Source of the DNA: Gemmataceae bacterium
GTDB lineage: Bacteria; Planctomycetota; Planctomycetia; Gemmatales; Gemmataceae
Reading direction: 5' to 3'
DNA length: 51,350 bases
Assembly: GCA_026419115.1 (NCBI GenBank)
Contig: JAOAAA010000008.1
Coordinates: 1-51,350 of the forward strand
Positions 42,839 through 51,350 of the stretch are shown in pieces. Position numbers and translations under genes: made by a program. How positions within the stretch are numbered: the stretch's first letter is position 1; every line of letters starts with the position of its first letter. Below the pieces are notes generated by a model. The model had not been told where the DNA came from, did not search any database, and saw only the letters and a list, made by a program, of their open reading frames with translations.

Positions 42839-43858
42839 ATGTCACGAAAACCTGTAGTTTTAATTACTGGCGCCAGCGGCGAAATCGGGCATGGTCTTAT
42901 TGACCAACTTTCTACCGATACGGATCGTGCTATCATTACGCTTGATCTTGTCCCGCTTTCACCGAAACTTTCCCCAAAAGTTCGCCAACATTATGTTGGT
43001 TCGATCCTCGATCAACAATTGTTAGATCGAATTTTAGCTGAATACGAAATCGATCTGATCTTTCATCTCGCGGCTGTACTCAGTACCCGCGGAGAATTCG
43101 CGCCAGTTACCGCTCATAAGGTCAATGTGGAAGGAACTCTAGCACTTCTTGAGTTTGCGCAACGGCAAGGAGAATCTCACGGGCGATCGGTGATATTTAT
43201 GTTTCCATCAAGTATTGCCGCTTATGGTCTATCTGGACCGGATGCCAAAAAGCGAGCGGGGCGAGTTCGTGAAGATGAATTTAATACCCCCACGACTATG
43301 TATGGTTGTAATAAATTATATGGTGAACTTCTGGGTGCTTATTATGCAGGTCATTACAAACAATTAGTATTAGAAGCCCCCCCCTCGAAGGTCGATTTTC
43401 GTGGCTTAAGATTTCCGGGTTTGATCTCAGCTGTGACGCTTCCCTCTGGTGGAACCTCAGATTACGCACCCGAAATGATTCATGCTGCTGCCCAAGGCAA
43501 GCCTTACGCCTCATTCGTCAGACCCGATACACGCATTCCGTTTATGGCCATGCCTGATGCCATCACGGCTCTCCTCCGATTGGCGAGCACACCCGCTCAA
43601 CGTTTGACTCGTCGCACATATAATATCGGTGCATTTGCACCGAGCGCTCAGGAGATTATGGATGAAGTTCAACTTGCATTTCCCAATGCTGTTATCACAA
43701 TTAAAGTTGATGAACGAAGACAAAACATTGTAGATAGTTGGCCTGAAGATGTGGATGATCAGGCTGCAAGAACTGACTGGGGACATTCGCCAAAATATGA
43801 TTTTCACAAGGCCTTTCGTGATTATCTTATTCCTACTATTAAATCTCAGTACACTTAA
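42839..43858 (+). CDS. NAD-dependent epimerase/dehydratase, L-threonine 3-dehydrogenase-like
   Basis: This is a 339-residue extended SDR. The NAD loop is TGASGEIG. The catalytic Ser (FPSSIAAYG) and Tyr-Lys (YGCNKLYGE) are present. The wording FRGLRFPGLISA, GGTSDYAPEMIHAAAQGKPY and IPFMAMPDAI matches the short-chain type of L-threonine 3-dehydrogenase (2-amino-3-ketobutyrate route), though UDP-sugar epimerases are close relatives. The ATG at 42839 has AGGAAG about 7 nt upstream. Its TAA shares bases TTAA with the stop of the convergent next gene (43855-43858). Confidence 0.88.
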   Translation: MSRKPVVLITGASGEIGHGLIDQLSTDTDRAIITLDLVPLSPKLSPKVRQHYVGSILDQQLLDRILAEYEIDLIFHLAAVLSTRGEFAPVTAHKVNVEGTLALLEFAQRQGESHGRSVIFMFPSSIAAYGLSGPDAKKRAGRVREDEFNTPTTMYGCNKLYGELLGAYYAGHYKQLVLEAPPSKVDFRGLRFPGLISAVTLPSGGTSDYAPEMIHAAAQGKPYASFVRPDTRIPFMAMPDAITALLRLASTPAQRLTRRTYNIGAFAPSAQEIMDEVQLAFPNAVITIKVDERRQNIVDSWPEDVDDQAARTDWGHSPKYDFHKAFRDYLIPTIKSQYT

Positions 43859-44775
43859 ATTTTACCTATTTCTACAAGCACTTTTATATATTCTGAAAAT
43901 TCAATTCCATCGACGGTATATTGTTTTTTTCCTGTTACTCCATCGACTAAAGAGCCATTCTCGACCATATTGATTAATTTTTCCTGTTCCCTCATGGGAT
44001 CAAAAAAATCTGATGGTATGGGGATGTTTCGTAAAATGGCAATGCCGGCCCCTAGGGCATAAGCGCCCCAATTACTTACTCCAGATGTGATGAGATGATC
44101 TGCTGCGATTCGACATGCAATTAACATTCCAAGAGGGATATTTTTTTGGATTACACTCCTTGGGATTTTCCCCATGCCAATCTCGTTACCTCCGTCTCCG
44201 ATACCGATTGTTGTATAATTTCGATGACCCTCAAAGAGGAGGTGAGCGGGTTGTGTGAAATTAGTAATATCGATTCCCTTCATGGATAAACAACGGTTTC
44301 TAGATTGTTCAGGGATGTCCGATTCAGAATAACTAGGACCACATCTCTCTATGGAAATGAGATGTGTTAGTTGACCGATCGGGGTTTCACCCGTTGTCCT
44401 GATATTTTGTATGCATTCCTGATCCAATCGGCAGAGATTCACTTCTGTTCGATGAAAAGCATCGCCTGATGCTTCATCGGTCAACACAATGTTGGGAATT
44501 TGTAGATAATTCAACAATCGAGATAACCAGTAGGCGCCTAAGGGGCCGTCGGTCTCACCCCTTGGGGGATCGATAGATGCAATCATAAATCCGGTGACGA
44601 TACCAACAACGGGATGAGGATGATTTGCAATCGATGAACAGGCCCTTTCAAAATCATCTGGAAATAATGTGAATAAGTTTTCGTATGGATCACGAGCTAA
44701 ACCCCGTTGCCCTATATCAACCTGAATTAATGCTTTTAGTTTTTTGAGTCGATTTTGATTTTGAATCTCATTCAT
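43855..44775 (-). CDS. D-glutamate cyclase-like (DUF4392) protein
   Basis: This is a 306-residue protein. It has the DUF4392/D-glutamate cyclase signature: DGPLGAYWLSRLLNYLQIP, LISIERCGPS, then GIGDGGNEIGMGKIP. Related enzymes cyclise D-glutamate to 5-oxo-D-proline in the mammalian DGLUCY protein and in bacterial counterparts. It may take part in D-amino-acid breakdown. The stop overlaps the convergent epimerase gene's stop by sharing TTAA. The DNA is AT-rich like its surroundings. Confidence 0.88.
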   Translation of the reverse strand: MNEIQNQNRLKKLKALIQVDIGQRGLARDPYENLFTLFPDDFERACSSIANHPHPVVGIVTGFMIASIDPPRGETDGPLGAYWLSRLLNYLQIPNIVLTDEASGDAFHRTEVNLCRLDQECIQNIRTTGETPIGQLTHLISIERCGPSYSESDIPEQSRNRCLSMKGIDITNFTQPAHLLFEGHRNYTTIGIGDGGNEIGMGKIPRSVIQKNIPLGMLIACRIAADHLITSGVSNWGAYALGAGIAILRNIPIPSDFFDPMREQEKLINMVENGSLVDGVTGKKQYTVDGIEFSEYIKVLVEIGKI

Positions 44776-44917
44776 AGGTCATGATCCCAGAATCTCATCG
44801 CTATTGATTATCGCAATCTTTTGAGACTGATTATATAGATTGATTGGGATGAGTGTTTTGTTTAGTTAACTGTTGGAATCGATTGATATGTAAAGTCGTG
44901 ATGAAAGTTTATTATTC

Positions 44918-46744
44918 TTAATTGTCTCTATCAATCAAAGGTGCTAATAGCTTTCGGGCTTCCTTGAAACCGCTGGCAGGAACAAAGATCGTGATTTCAG
45001 CCGTTTCGGGCTTCAGAGAGACGGACAATCCGATATAGGTGGCCTTTCCTTCTGGAGCTTTTAGTTCTGGTAGGGCAACGGGTGGCAAACCCGGAATGGC
45101 TCCTCCGATCCCTTGGAATAGATCACGTCCAAAAGTGTATAATCCGTAAATGGTTTTTGCGGTTTCAAATAGTGAAATCATATTGGCATTTTGTGCCAAG
45201 TTTTTACGAGTTTCTTTGAAGGCGGTATCCGAACTGAGAGGGTTTTTATTGGAGGTATATTCGTCAATCAATTTTTTGGCGGCCGTCCAATCCTTGGCTT
45301 TCACGGTCATAAAATTCGTGCCATCGGAACCTAGCCACAAATTGATTTTCCCCTCAGCACCATAGGCCCTTTCTAATGTTTTCTTGATAATGGGCTTTAA
45401 ATTATCCTCTACATCTATTAGGGCCTTGTCGAAATCCAATAGAATTTCGACTCGTGTGAATTTTAGATTGCCCTGTTTCTCGGCATCGGGGGTGATTTTC
45501 GGGGCAGCCTTGATTGGTGTGCCACCATATTGACTTTTATTTGTTGATGCTTTGAATATTTTCACATTGGTATCAAGGAATTTATCGGCATCCTTTGAAA
45601 TAACAATATCAAGCCCGTTCGTACCCATCGCATCTGAAATTGAGATGGCTATTCCGGGATTGAGTTCTGCCAATTTCTTGTTCAGTTCTTCCAGTGTTTT
45701 TGCCACTTTTTCATCTTCGTCGGTTATGTCTGAGAATGCTCCTAGAAGAGCACCGGCCTTTGTGCCTCGAATATCTAATTTCTCGATGCTGTAAAATGTG
45801 TGTCCACTTGGTAATTTATCTAATTCAGGGAAAGATTCTGGTTTAATAGCTTTTAAGAATTTATTGCTTGATGTCTCGGCGCCGAAATTAGCAATGGCTT
45901 TGAGTGTTAATCCCTCGGGGCGAAAATCGATTGAAAAGATAGAGCTATTGCCATCTTCTAAAATTTGGAAGATTAAATCAACTAAACCTTTCATCGCTGC
46001 GATTTGCGATTTACTGACCCCTTGGGCATCCCCCATTTCTAGGCCATCTAATAGTGGCCCTACGAGTGCTTTGAAACCTTTAATATCATCCCCATATCGT
46101 TTATTGATTTCTTTGAGATTCACGAATATCGATAAGTCTTGCGAGATGAAATTTTCAATTTGCTCTTTCGTGAGTATTTTCTCGAGTCCGCCATTTTCAC
46201 CTTTGGCATACTTCTTGGCGAGGTCCGCCTCCGAAGTGAGAATAATCGTCCCTTTTCGATCGATGAGATAACTTTTGATGATTCCGCCTGACAAATCATA
46301 AACCTCGGCTCCGGTTTCCTCATCTTTTTTGAGAGTTTTTTGTTCTTCATCGGTTAGTACTTTTTTCTTGAAATCGTTGTAATCGCCGGGCATCACCAGT
46401 ACGGCGCCGCCGCCTGACGTAATTTTCTCGAAGTCTGTGATGGCAACGTAAAGATGTCCTGTCCCTGAGATGGGTTTCAAATCACGGCCCCCTAGAGCGG
46501 CTTCTAGCCCACTGTTGAGTAAACCGGTAATTTCTTGAGCCTTGTCCGGTGCTGCTTCGGCTAGCATTTTACCCAGTCGTTCTTTCACACGACCGAACCC
46601 GTTCATTTGCAGTACAACCACTGCGTTATCGGGTAACAGTTTGAGGTTATCAGGTTTGGCTTCTCCCTTTGGTTCGGGCGCTGCCCAAGCCGAAAGAGTG
46701 AATCCTAAAATGGCAACAATCGACAACCAATATCGATTTTTCAT
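44918..46744 (-). CDS. Secreted protein of unknown function
   Basis: This is a 608-residue protein. It starts MKNRYWLSIVAILGFTLSAWAA, a signal peptide cleaved near AWA-APEP. The mature part begins with LKLLPDNAVVVLQMNG, wording of secreted DUF3352-like proteins, and has repeated alpha/beta units with Lys and Asp. No catalytic motif is seen. The ATG at 46744 was preferred over an upstream start because AGGAAAA precedes it and the signal peptide begins there. Confidence 0.85.
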   Translation of the reverse strand: MKNRYWLSIVAILGFTLSAWAAPEPKGEAKPDNLKLLPDNAVVVLQMNGFGRVKERLGKMLAEAAPDKAQEITGLLNSGLEAALGGRDLKPISGTGHLYVAITDFEKITSGGGAVLVMPGDYNDFKKKVLTDEEQKTLKKDEETGAEVYDLSGGIIKSYLIDRKGTIILTSEADLAKKYAKGENGGLEKILTKEQIENFISQDLSIFVNLKEINKRYGDDIKGFKALVGPLLDGLEMGDAQGVSKSQIAAMKGLVDLIFQILEDGNSSIFSIDFRPEGLTLKAIANFGAETSSNKFLKAIKPESFPELDKLPSGHTFYSIEKLDIRGTKAGALLGAFSDITDEDEKVAKTLEELNKKLAELNPGIAISISDAMGTNGLDIVISKDADKFLDTNVKIFKASTNKSQYGGTPIKAAPKITPDAEKQGNLKFTRVEILLDFDKALIDVEDNLKPIIKKTLERAYGAEGKINLWLGSDGTNFMTVKAKDWTAAKKLIDEYTSNKNPLSSDTAFKETRKNLAQNANMISLFETAKTIYGLYTFGRDLFQGIGGAIPGLPPVALPELKAPEGKATYIGLSVSLKPETAEITIFVPASGFKEARKLLAPLIDRDN

Positions 46745-46864
46745 GGTGAGTTTTCCTATACGGTTCACGACATGGATACTTCTTAGGATAGGGATTTTAC
46801 CGCACCAAGTCTAGAATTGTTTCAATTCGACTCAACCTTGACGGTTGACTTTAATTGAATCTTC

Positions 46865-48055
46865 TCATTGTTGATTGAGTATTGCGTATTCAAATTCCTT
46901 TGATGGGATCTCTCTCAGCAAAATTGCAATTGGTTTATCTCCGCATCGAGTGAGCATCAAGTGACGATAGTTGGTTCCTTGAAGATTTAATTTTTTCTGG
47001 AACGAATTGACTTCGACGGGTGACCCCCTTTTGATGAGGGTCACCTGCCCAACGGAATGAGAACGTAGCATCTCTTGGATCGTTCTGAGACTAAAATCAC
47101 AATAACTCTCGACGAAATACGGACGGGCGAACCCTGTGTGTGTTTTGGTGTCGCTGGTGATTAATCCAATTTGGGGATCGATTTGCCATCCATTTAATCG
47201 CTCGGCCAATTCACCGACTAACCCCGATCGGGTGATGCTCGGGTCGAGATCATATAAATAAGTTCCGATGGGACCAATCGCGGCTGGTTTGGGATCGTTC
47301 CCTTGCAAGTGTTCGCCAGAGGGGTAAACGGTGGCAGAGCGAGGCGATGTTTTGAATTCGCCGAACCACAAGGTACATTCCTTCAACTCCCCATTGAGGG
47401 AGACAAATTCTGCTTCACAATCGTATTTTTGAAGCTCGTCCCACGAGATAGCTGGGGCCACCTTTATGGCAAGGGGGTACTTGCCTCCGAATCGCTCGAC
47501 GATTTGACTGAGTGAAGGACTATAGCCTTCACCGTGCTTTTGTCGAGAGCCGTTGGGTCGTCGATCGGGATCAATAAAAATGGCTTGGCAATGGTCCAGT
47601 TTCGTGATCAAAGCATCGTCTTGTGTTACCGTTGCCGAAGATTGTCTGAGATTCGCACGAGCCATGGCGACCCTCAGCGGGTGCGAATCGATCGCATACA
47701 CTTCCGCTTTATTTGCCAGTTCAAGCGAATCCATGCCCACACTGCAACACAAATCGGCCACCGTTCGATAGTGTGCGAAACGGGTTGCTCGGCCCCGTGA
47801 GATCAGGGTGGGGGTGGCTTGTTCTAACGCCTCTTTGGTGAAATAATACTCGTCTGGATGTTCGATTTTGTTTCGGGCTTTTTGTCGATACAATTCGGTC
47901 TCTAGTGCTCGGCGAAGTAAACCTTCGGGGTAGACCTTACTGAGTTTTTTGTGAACCGAGAGAAACGTGGCTTCGGTGAAGCCATGTTCACGAATCGAAC
48001 GAAGGACACTTTGCCCCCGAGGGCTGAGTAATTCTTGAAATTCTTCCAGTGTCAT
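46865..48055 (-). CDS. THUMP-like class I SAM-dependent methyltransferase
   Basis: This is a 396-residue protein. The methyltransferase core has motif I DLCCSVGMDSLELA, an acidic position (VYAIDSHPLRVAMARAN) and IFIDPDRRP in the catalytic region. The C-terminal ~90 residues (THTGFARPYFVESYCDF..., VTLIKRGSPVEVNSFQKKL) match the THUMP-like extension described for this family, so a nucleic-acid substrate is likely. The start ATG at 48055 overlaps the stop of the upstream sulfatase in ATGA, so it is translationally coupled to it. A longer frame into the sulfatase is not family-like. Confidence 0.88.
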   Translation of the reverse strand: MTLEEFQELLSPRGQSVLRSIREHGFTEATFLSVHKKLSKVYPEGLLRRALETELYRQKARNKIEHPDEYYFTKEALEQATPTLISRGRATRFAHYRTVADLCCSVGMDSLELANKAEVYAIDSHPLRVAMARANLRQSSATVTQDDALITKLDHCQAIFIDPDRRPNGSRQKHGEGYSPSLSQIVERFGGKYPLAIKVAPAISWDELQKYDCEAEFVSLNGELKECTLWFGEFKTSPRSATVYPSGEHLQGNDPKPAAIGPIGTYLYDLDPSITRSGLVGELAERLNGWQIDPQIGLITSDTKTHTGFARPYFVESYCDFSLRTIQEMLRSHSVGQVTLIKRGSPVEVNSFQKKLNLQGTNYRHLMLTRCGDKPIAILLREIPSKEFEYAILNQQ

Positions 48056-49467
48056 TTGTGGTCTTTGCCAAATTGTTTCCAGTATCGAACTTTGAAAGGA
48101 TTCTCTGCAGGGGCGACCACATTCTCGTTCACCAGTGCGCTTTGAATTTCCTTCCACCACAACTCATACGATTCTCTTAGTTGGGTCACCACTTCGGGAT
48201 GTTTTGAAATGAGATTTGTACTTTCGGCAGGATCGTTTTGGAGGTCGTAAAGTTCGCTATTGTTGACCAATTTGAATCGGCTATTGCGGATGGCACACTG
48301 CGAGAATTTGGCATCGGCCTGTTTGCCTTGTGGCCAACGTCCCACATGAGTAATCAACAGGCGATCTTCCCATTTTGCTTTGTGATCTTTCAACAACGGG
48401 ACAAGGCTTCGACCATCGAGCGAAACTTTCTCTGGAAGTTTTGTGCCGGTTAACTCGCAAAGGGTTGGCAGAAAATCGACATGGGCGGTCAGTGCCGAGA
48501 CGTCTACCCCTTGGGGTAACACGTCTTTCCAACGCCAAAAGCAAGGGACACGCACTCCGCCTTGGTAGGGAGTCCCTTTTGTGCCACGCATCTCCGCGTT
48601 GAACAATTTGGGAAAAGGATGACCGTTATCGGTCATGAAGATGACGAGCGTTTTCTTTTCGATGTCCCAGTCCTTAAGCGATGCCATCAGCTGACCTATG
48701 TTCTCATCGATGTTGGCAATCATGCCGTAATAGGCTGCCTCGTTCTTGTTCAAAAGTTTATCTAAATACGGTTTCGAGTAAGAATCGGGGCAATGATAAG
48801 GGGCATGCGGAGCATTGGTCGAAATCATGCAAAAGAAAGGTTTTTTCTGATTTCGTTTCTGATTCAACCATTGGGTGGCTTGTTGGAAAAAGACATCGGT
48901 GCAGAATCCTTTGGTTTTCACAAACCGAGCGTTGTGCCAAATCGCAGGATCGAAATAGGTGTTATCGGGGGCATCGCCACAACTACCCGGATAGGTCTGG
49001 CCGATGCCCCCCCCCCCATGAATGAACACTTCTTCAAACCCTCGTTGGTTGGGTAAATAGGCATCCTCATCGCCTAAATGCCATTTGCCAAAAATGCCTG
49101 TGGTGTAACCGTTATTCTTCAATAGCTCGGCAACCGTCACGGCTTTAAGGCTTAATCGTTCGCGTTCCATGATGGTATGAGTGACGCCGGAACGAAATTC
49201 ATGTTGTCCTGTCATCAGAGCGGCCCGCGTGGGAGAACAGGTCGGACTCACATGAAAATTCACGAAGCGAACACTTTCTTGATGGAGCCGATCGAGGTGG
49301 GGGGTTTTAAGGATTTTATTTCCGTGGCAGCTTAGCTCCCCATATCCTTGATCATCGGTGATGATGAAAATGATATTCGGTCGTTCGGGCAGAGATTCGA
49401 TTCCCCAGAGGGGAGGGCAGGCGATGCTCACCATCCACCCCATCAAACACACGATCGTTCGCAGCAT
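48052..49467 (-). CDS. Secreted formylglycine-dependent sulfatase
   Basis: This is a 471-residue protein. A signal peptide (MLRTIVCLMGWMVSIACPPL) begins at ATG 49467, which has GGAG about 6 nt upstream. Metal ligands Asp38-Asp39 (ITDDQGYGE), the CSPTR motif with Cys77 for conversion to formylglycine by an FGE/AtsB-type enzyme, GKWHLGD, and a late TDNG are present. It removes sulfate esters from a polysaccharide or small molecule in the periplasm. Sulfatases are numerous in planctomycetes. A C11 run (49007-49017) encodes Gly-Gly-Gly-Gly. Confidence 0.95.
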   Translation of the reverse strand: MLRTIVCLMGWMVSIACPPLWGIESLPERPNIIFIITDDQGYGELSCHGNKILKTPHLDRLHQESVRFVNFHVSPTCSPTRAALMTGQHEFRSGVTHTIMERERLSLKAVTVAELLKNNGYTTGIFGKWHLGDEDAYLPNQRGFEEVFIHGGGGIGQTYPGSCGDAPDNTYFDPAIWHNARFVKTKGFCTDVFFQQATQWLNQKRNQKKPFFCMISTNAPHAPYHCPDSYSKPYLDKLLNKNEAAYYGMIANIDENIGQLMASLKDWDIEKKTLVIFMTDNGHPFPKLFNAEMRGTKGTPYQGGVRVPCFWRWKDVLPQGVDVSALTAHVDFLPTLCELTGTKLPEKVSLDGRSLVPLLKDHKAKWEDRLLITHVGRWPQGKQADAKFSQCAIRNSRFKLVNNSELYDLQNDPAESTNLISKHPEVVTQLRESYELWWKEIQSALVNENVVAPAENPFKVRYWKQFGKDHK

Positions 49468-49628
49468 GATCGGCTCCGAGTTCGAGAAAGGAACTGTGAT
49501 TTTATTCACGAGTTGGCATCACTTGAAGGGTCCGGCATTTTTCTCAATCAATTGAATGATTCTACCACATGTCAGATTCACTTGTTGGCAGAGCAGACGA
49601 GGCGCAACGCAGCATGATTCGATATGTT

Positions 49629-51095
49629 TCAAGAGGAGCAACTCACCACGATATGGCGATACTCAGGTGGAGCCGGTTGAGCGTAGTGATTCATTTCGGG
49701 TTGTTCCTCGAAGGGGCGTTGCAATACTGAAAGCAAGCGATTCACTTCAGAAAAATCCTTGTTCTGTGCCTTCTCAATGGCGATTTGTGCCAGATAATTC
49801 CGCAGGACATATTTGGGATTGACCCGATCCATGGCCTGTTTTCTCTCGGTATCGGAACGTCCTTCTCGCATCAATCGTTGTCGATATGTTTGGCACCATG
49901 CTCGGAAAGGTTCGGGTTGAGGAAACATTCTCATGAGAGGCTCTTTGTTTGCCCCTTCTGCAGTCTGAAAATTCCCCAGTTGCCGGAAGAAGTTGGTAAA
50001 ATCGACTTTCTGCTCGGCGAGTAGGTTCAACACCTTTTGCCACAATGAGGTATCTTCTGCTTCGGAATGTTGCAGGCCCAGTTTCGCTCGCATGAGTTCA
50101 TCGATGGCCTGATTAAAAATTTCGGGATATTCCCGAATCGAGGCAATCGCCTCTTCTCGATCGATGAGCGATAACATCGCTGAACCCAAGGCCGAAAGGT
50201 TCCATTGACCGATGTAAGGTTGTTGCTCGAAAGAGTAGCGACCCATTTCATCGGAATGATTGCAAATGAATCTGGGGTCAAAATCTTCCACAAAGCCGTA
50301 AGGTCCATAATCCAAGGTAATCCCAAGGATCGACATATTATCGGTATTCAGAACCCCATGAGCAAAGCCCACGGATTGCCACTGGGCCACTAACTTGGCC
50401 GTGCGCGAGACCACTTCTCGAAATAAACTCAGGTAGGGATTCGCCTCGTGGCGTAGATGGGGATAATGATGTTGGATGACATAATCGGCCAAGATTTTGA
50501 CATGATCGGTTTGGCCTCGATGGGCAAAAACTTCAAACGAGCCGAAACGGATATGAGAAGGGGCCATTCGCAAGACCAAAGCACCGGTCTCGATGTCTTC
50601 CCGATAAACTGGCATATCGGTCCCAATCACACACAAGGCCCGCGTGGTGGGAATTCCCAAAGAGGCCATCGCCTCGCAGGCTAAAAATTCGCGAATGCTG
50701 GAACGCAAGACGGCACGGCCATCCCCCATGCGGGAGTAAGCGGTTTGCCCCCCCCCTTTGAGGTGCAGGTCCCACACGGCACCGGTTGCGGTTTGCACTT
50801 GCCCCAAAAGGATCGCTCGACCATCACCTAATTGCGGGACATAATGTCCGAATTGGTGGCCCGCGTATTTCATGGCGATCGGTTCAAACCCAGATAACAG
50901 TCGATTTCCTGCAAATATCTCGACAAATTCCGGTCGCTGAAATTCTTGGGGGTTTAATTCAATCAGTTTGGCCGCCTCTTCAGAGAAACCGACTAAATAC
51001 GGATTCGGAACCGGCGTGGGCGCGACCTGCTGATAAAAAGAGGCCGGTAGTCGCGCATAGGTGTTGGAAAAACAAAGTTCTTCAAGAGTCTTCAT
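49629..51095 (-). CDS. selO: SelO/YdiU protein AMP-transferase
   Basis: This is a 488-residue member of the SelO pseudokinase family, which adenylates Ser/Thr/Tyr residues of other proteins with ATP and helps in oxidative stress. It has the conserved YAGHQFGHYVPQLGDGRA, KGGGQTAYSRMGDGRAVLR, LNTDNMSI and YGPYGFVEDFDP segments, and ends in SCSS followed by TGA, with a normal Cys where vertebrate SelO has Sec. The start MKTLEELCF at 51095 was chosen by family length; the GTG at 51128 lacks support. A C9 run (50748-50756) encodes the Gly-Gly-Gly of KGGGQ. Confidence 0.95.
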   Translation of the reverse strand: MKTLEELCFSNTYARLPASFYQQVAPTPVPNPYLVGFSEEAAKLIELNPQEFQRPEFVEIFAGNRLLSGFEPIAMKYAGHQFGHYVPQLGDGRAILLGQVQTATGAVWDLHLKGGGQTAYSRMGDGRAVLRSSIREFLACEAMASLGIPTTRALCVIGTDMPVYREDIETGALVLRMAPSHIRFGSFEVFAHRGQTDHVKILADYVIQHHYPHLRHEANPYLSLFREVVSRTAKLVAQWQSVGFAHGVLNTDNMSILGITLDYGPYGFVEDFDPRFICNHSDEMGRYSFEQQPYIGQWNLSALGSAMLSLIDREEAIASIREYPEIFNQAIDELMRAKLGLQHSEAEDTSLWQKVLNLLAEQKVDFTNFFRQLGNFQTAEGANKEPLMRMFPQPEPFRAWCQTYRQRLMREGRSDTERKQAMDRVNPKYVLRNYLAQIAIEKAQNKDFSEVNRLLSVLQRPFEEQPEMNHYAQPAPPEYRHIVVSCSS

Positions 51096-51199
51096 AACAC
51101 TGTATTGATAGGAGCGAGTCGGTGCCACGATCGCAGAAAGATGGAAATTTCACTCAGGTAAGTTGTAGGTTGCCGTGAGTGTAGAGTTATCGATTTTTC

Positions 51200-51350
51200 T
51201 CAGGTGGGTAGTTCGGCAAAGTTTTTCAACATTTGTAGCCCGATGGCTTGGCTTTTTTCGGGATGGAATTGCGTTGCAAAGAGATTATCCCGCCAAAGGG
51301 CAGCCGCGAAAGGAAAAGGATGATGGGACCGAGCCGCAATCCAACGCTCA
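51200..51350 (-). CDS. hisH: Imidazole glycerol phosphate synthase subunit HisH, C-terminal end (partial)
   Basis: The last 49 codons of a leftward gene, running off the right edge. It reads [18 protein letters not shown] and then GLQMLKNF before the TGA at 51202-51200. The FHPEKSQ motif supplies the His and Glu of the glutaminase triad of class I amidotransferases, and the wording is that of HisH. HisH makes ammonia for HisF in histidine synthesis. The sequence just beyond the stop resembles the last codons once more (51153 on), probably another small duplication. Confidence 0.9.
   Translation of the reverse strand, partial: ERWIAARSHHPFPFAAALWRDNLFATQFHPEKSQAIGLQMLKNFAELPT

Noticed and set aside
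43855-43858. Overlap of the stops of two convergent genes as a sign of misannotation
   Set aside because: Both genes have clear family signatures to their ends; TTAA is a palindrome that provides TAA on both strands.
49629-49640. Possible selenocysteine (TGA) at the SelO C-terminus
   Set aside because: The tail reads Ser-Cys-Ser-Ser then TGA; the redox Cys is encoded by a normal TGC and the TGA is the stop, as in other bacterial SelO.

Overview
The window looks like a piece of a planctomycete chromosome of moderate GC, probably from the Gemmatales/Pirellulales side. Reasons: a DUF1559 prepilin-like protein next to a small lipoprotein, a formylglycine sulfatase, secreted multi-haem/copper 'PHM-like' proteins, a GldG/DUF4340 ABC operon, a response regulator with an Xre output domain, and mostly single, loosely packed genes with many non-ATG starts. 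No rRNA, tRNA, CRISPR array, insertion sequence or phage gene was recognised.

Layout. At 1-165 a rightward reading frame enters from outside and resembles the last part of a polymorphic-toxin deaminase domain, cut off before its active site. It meets aceE (pyruvate dehydrogenase E1, leftward). At 3.2-4.0 kb is a coupled pair of small helical proteins behind three 21-bp repeats. At 4.0-5.7 kb are a lipoprotein and a DUF1559 pseudopilin, then a secreted esterase (6.1-7.2 kb), a redoxin/cytochrome/copper-monooxygenase-like fusion (7.4-9.3 kb), a YebC-family factor, and a histidine kinase plus Xre-type response regulator (10.8-12.6 kb). Next come a metallophosphoesterase divergent from a FabG-like reductase, an esterase-like protein, a large secreted glycoside hydrolase-like protein (15.2-17.9 kb), a TrmB-like methyltransferase, a YhaM-like OB/HD protein, a second cytochrome/PHM-like protein (20.1-21.6 kb), an FHA protein and MiaA.

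From 23.8 to 27.8 kb lies a very long secreted protein made of three amidohydrolase-like domains, of which only the middle one keeps metal ligands. Then follow a small secreted protein, a degenerate sigma54-type/Fis regulator, a class IV-like histone deacetylase and a ThiF/MoeB-like E1 enzyme.

From 32.2 to 42.7 kb is a rightward five-gene cluster: ABC ATPase, ABC-2 permease, GldG-like protein, a 1516-residue protein with about nine DUF4340-like units, and a polytopic membrane protein. The DNA becomes clearly AT-richer from the middle of the GldG-like gene to about 46.8 kb. The window closes with an NAD-dependent epimerase/threonine dehydrogenase-like gene, a D-glutamate cyclase-like gene, a secreted protein, a sulfatase overlapping a THUMP-like methyltransferase, SelO, and the 3' end of hisH.

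Two genome-scale habits stand out. First, imperfect direct tandem duplications of about 40-80 bp recur at gene borders, copying 3' ends, start regions or whole intergenic spacers. Second, pure G or C runs of 8-11 bases inside coding regions encode Gly-Gly-Gly or Pro-Pro-Pro in many unrelated genes, including housekeeping ones.
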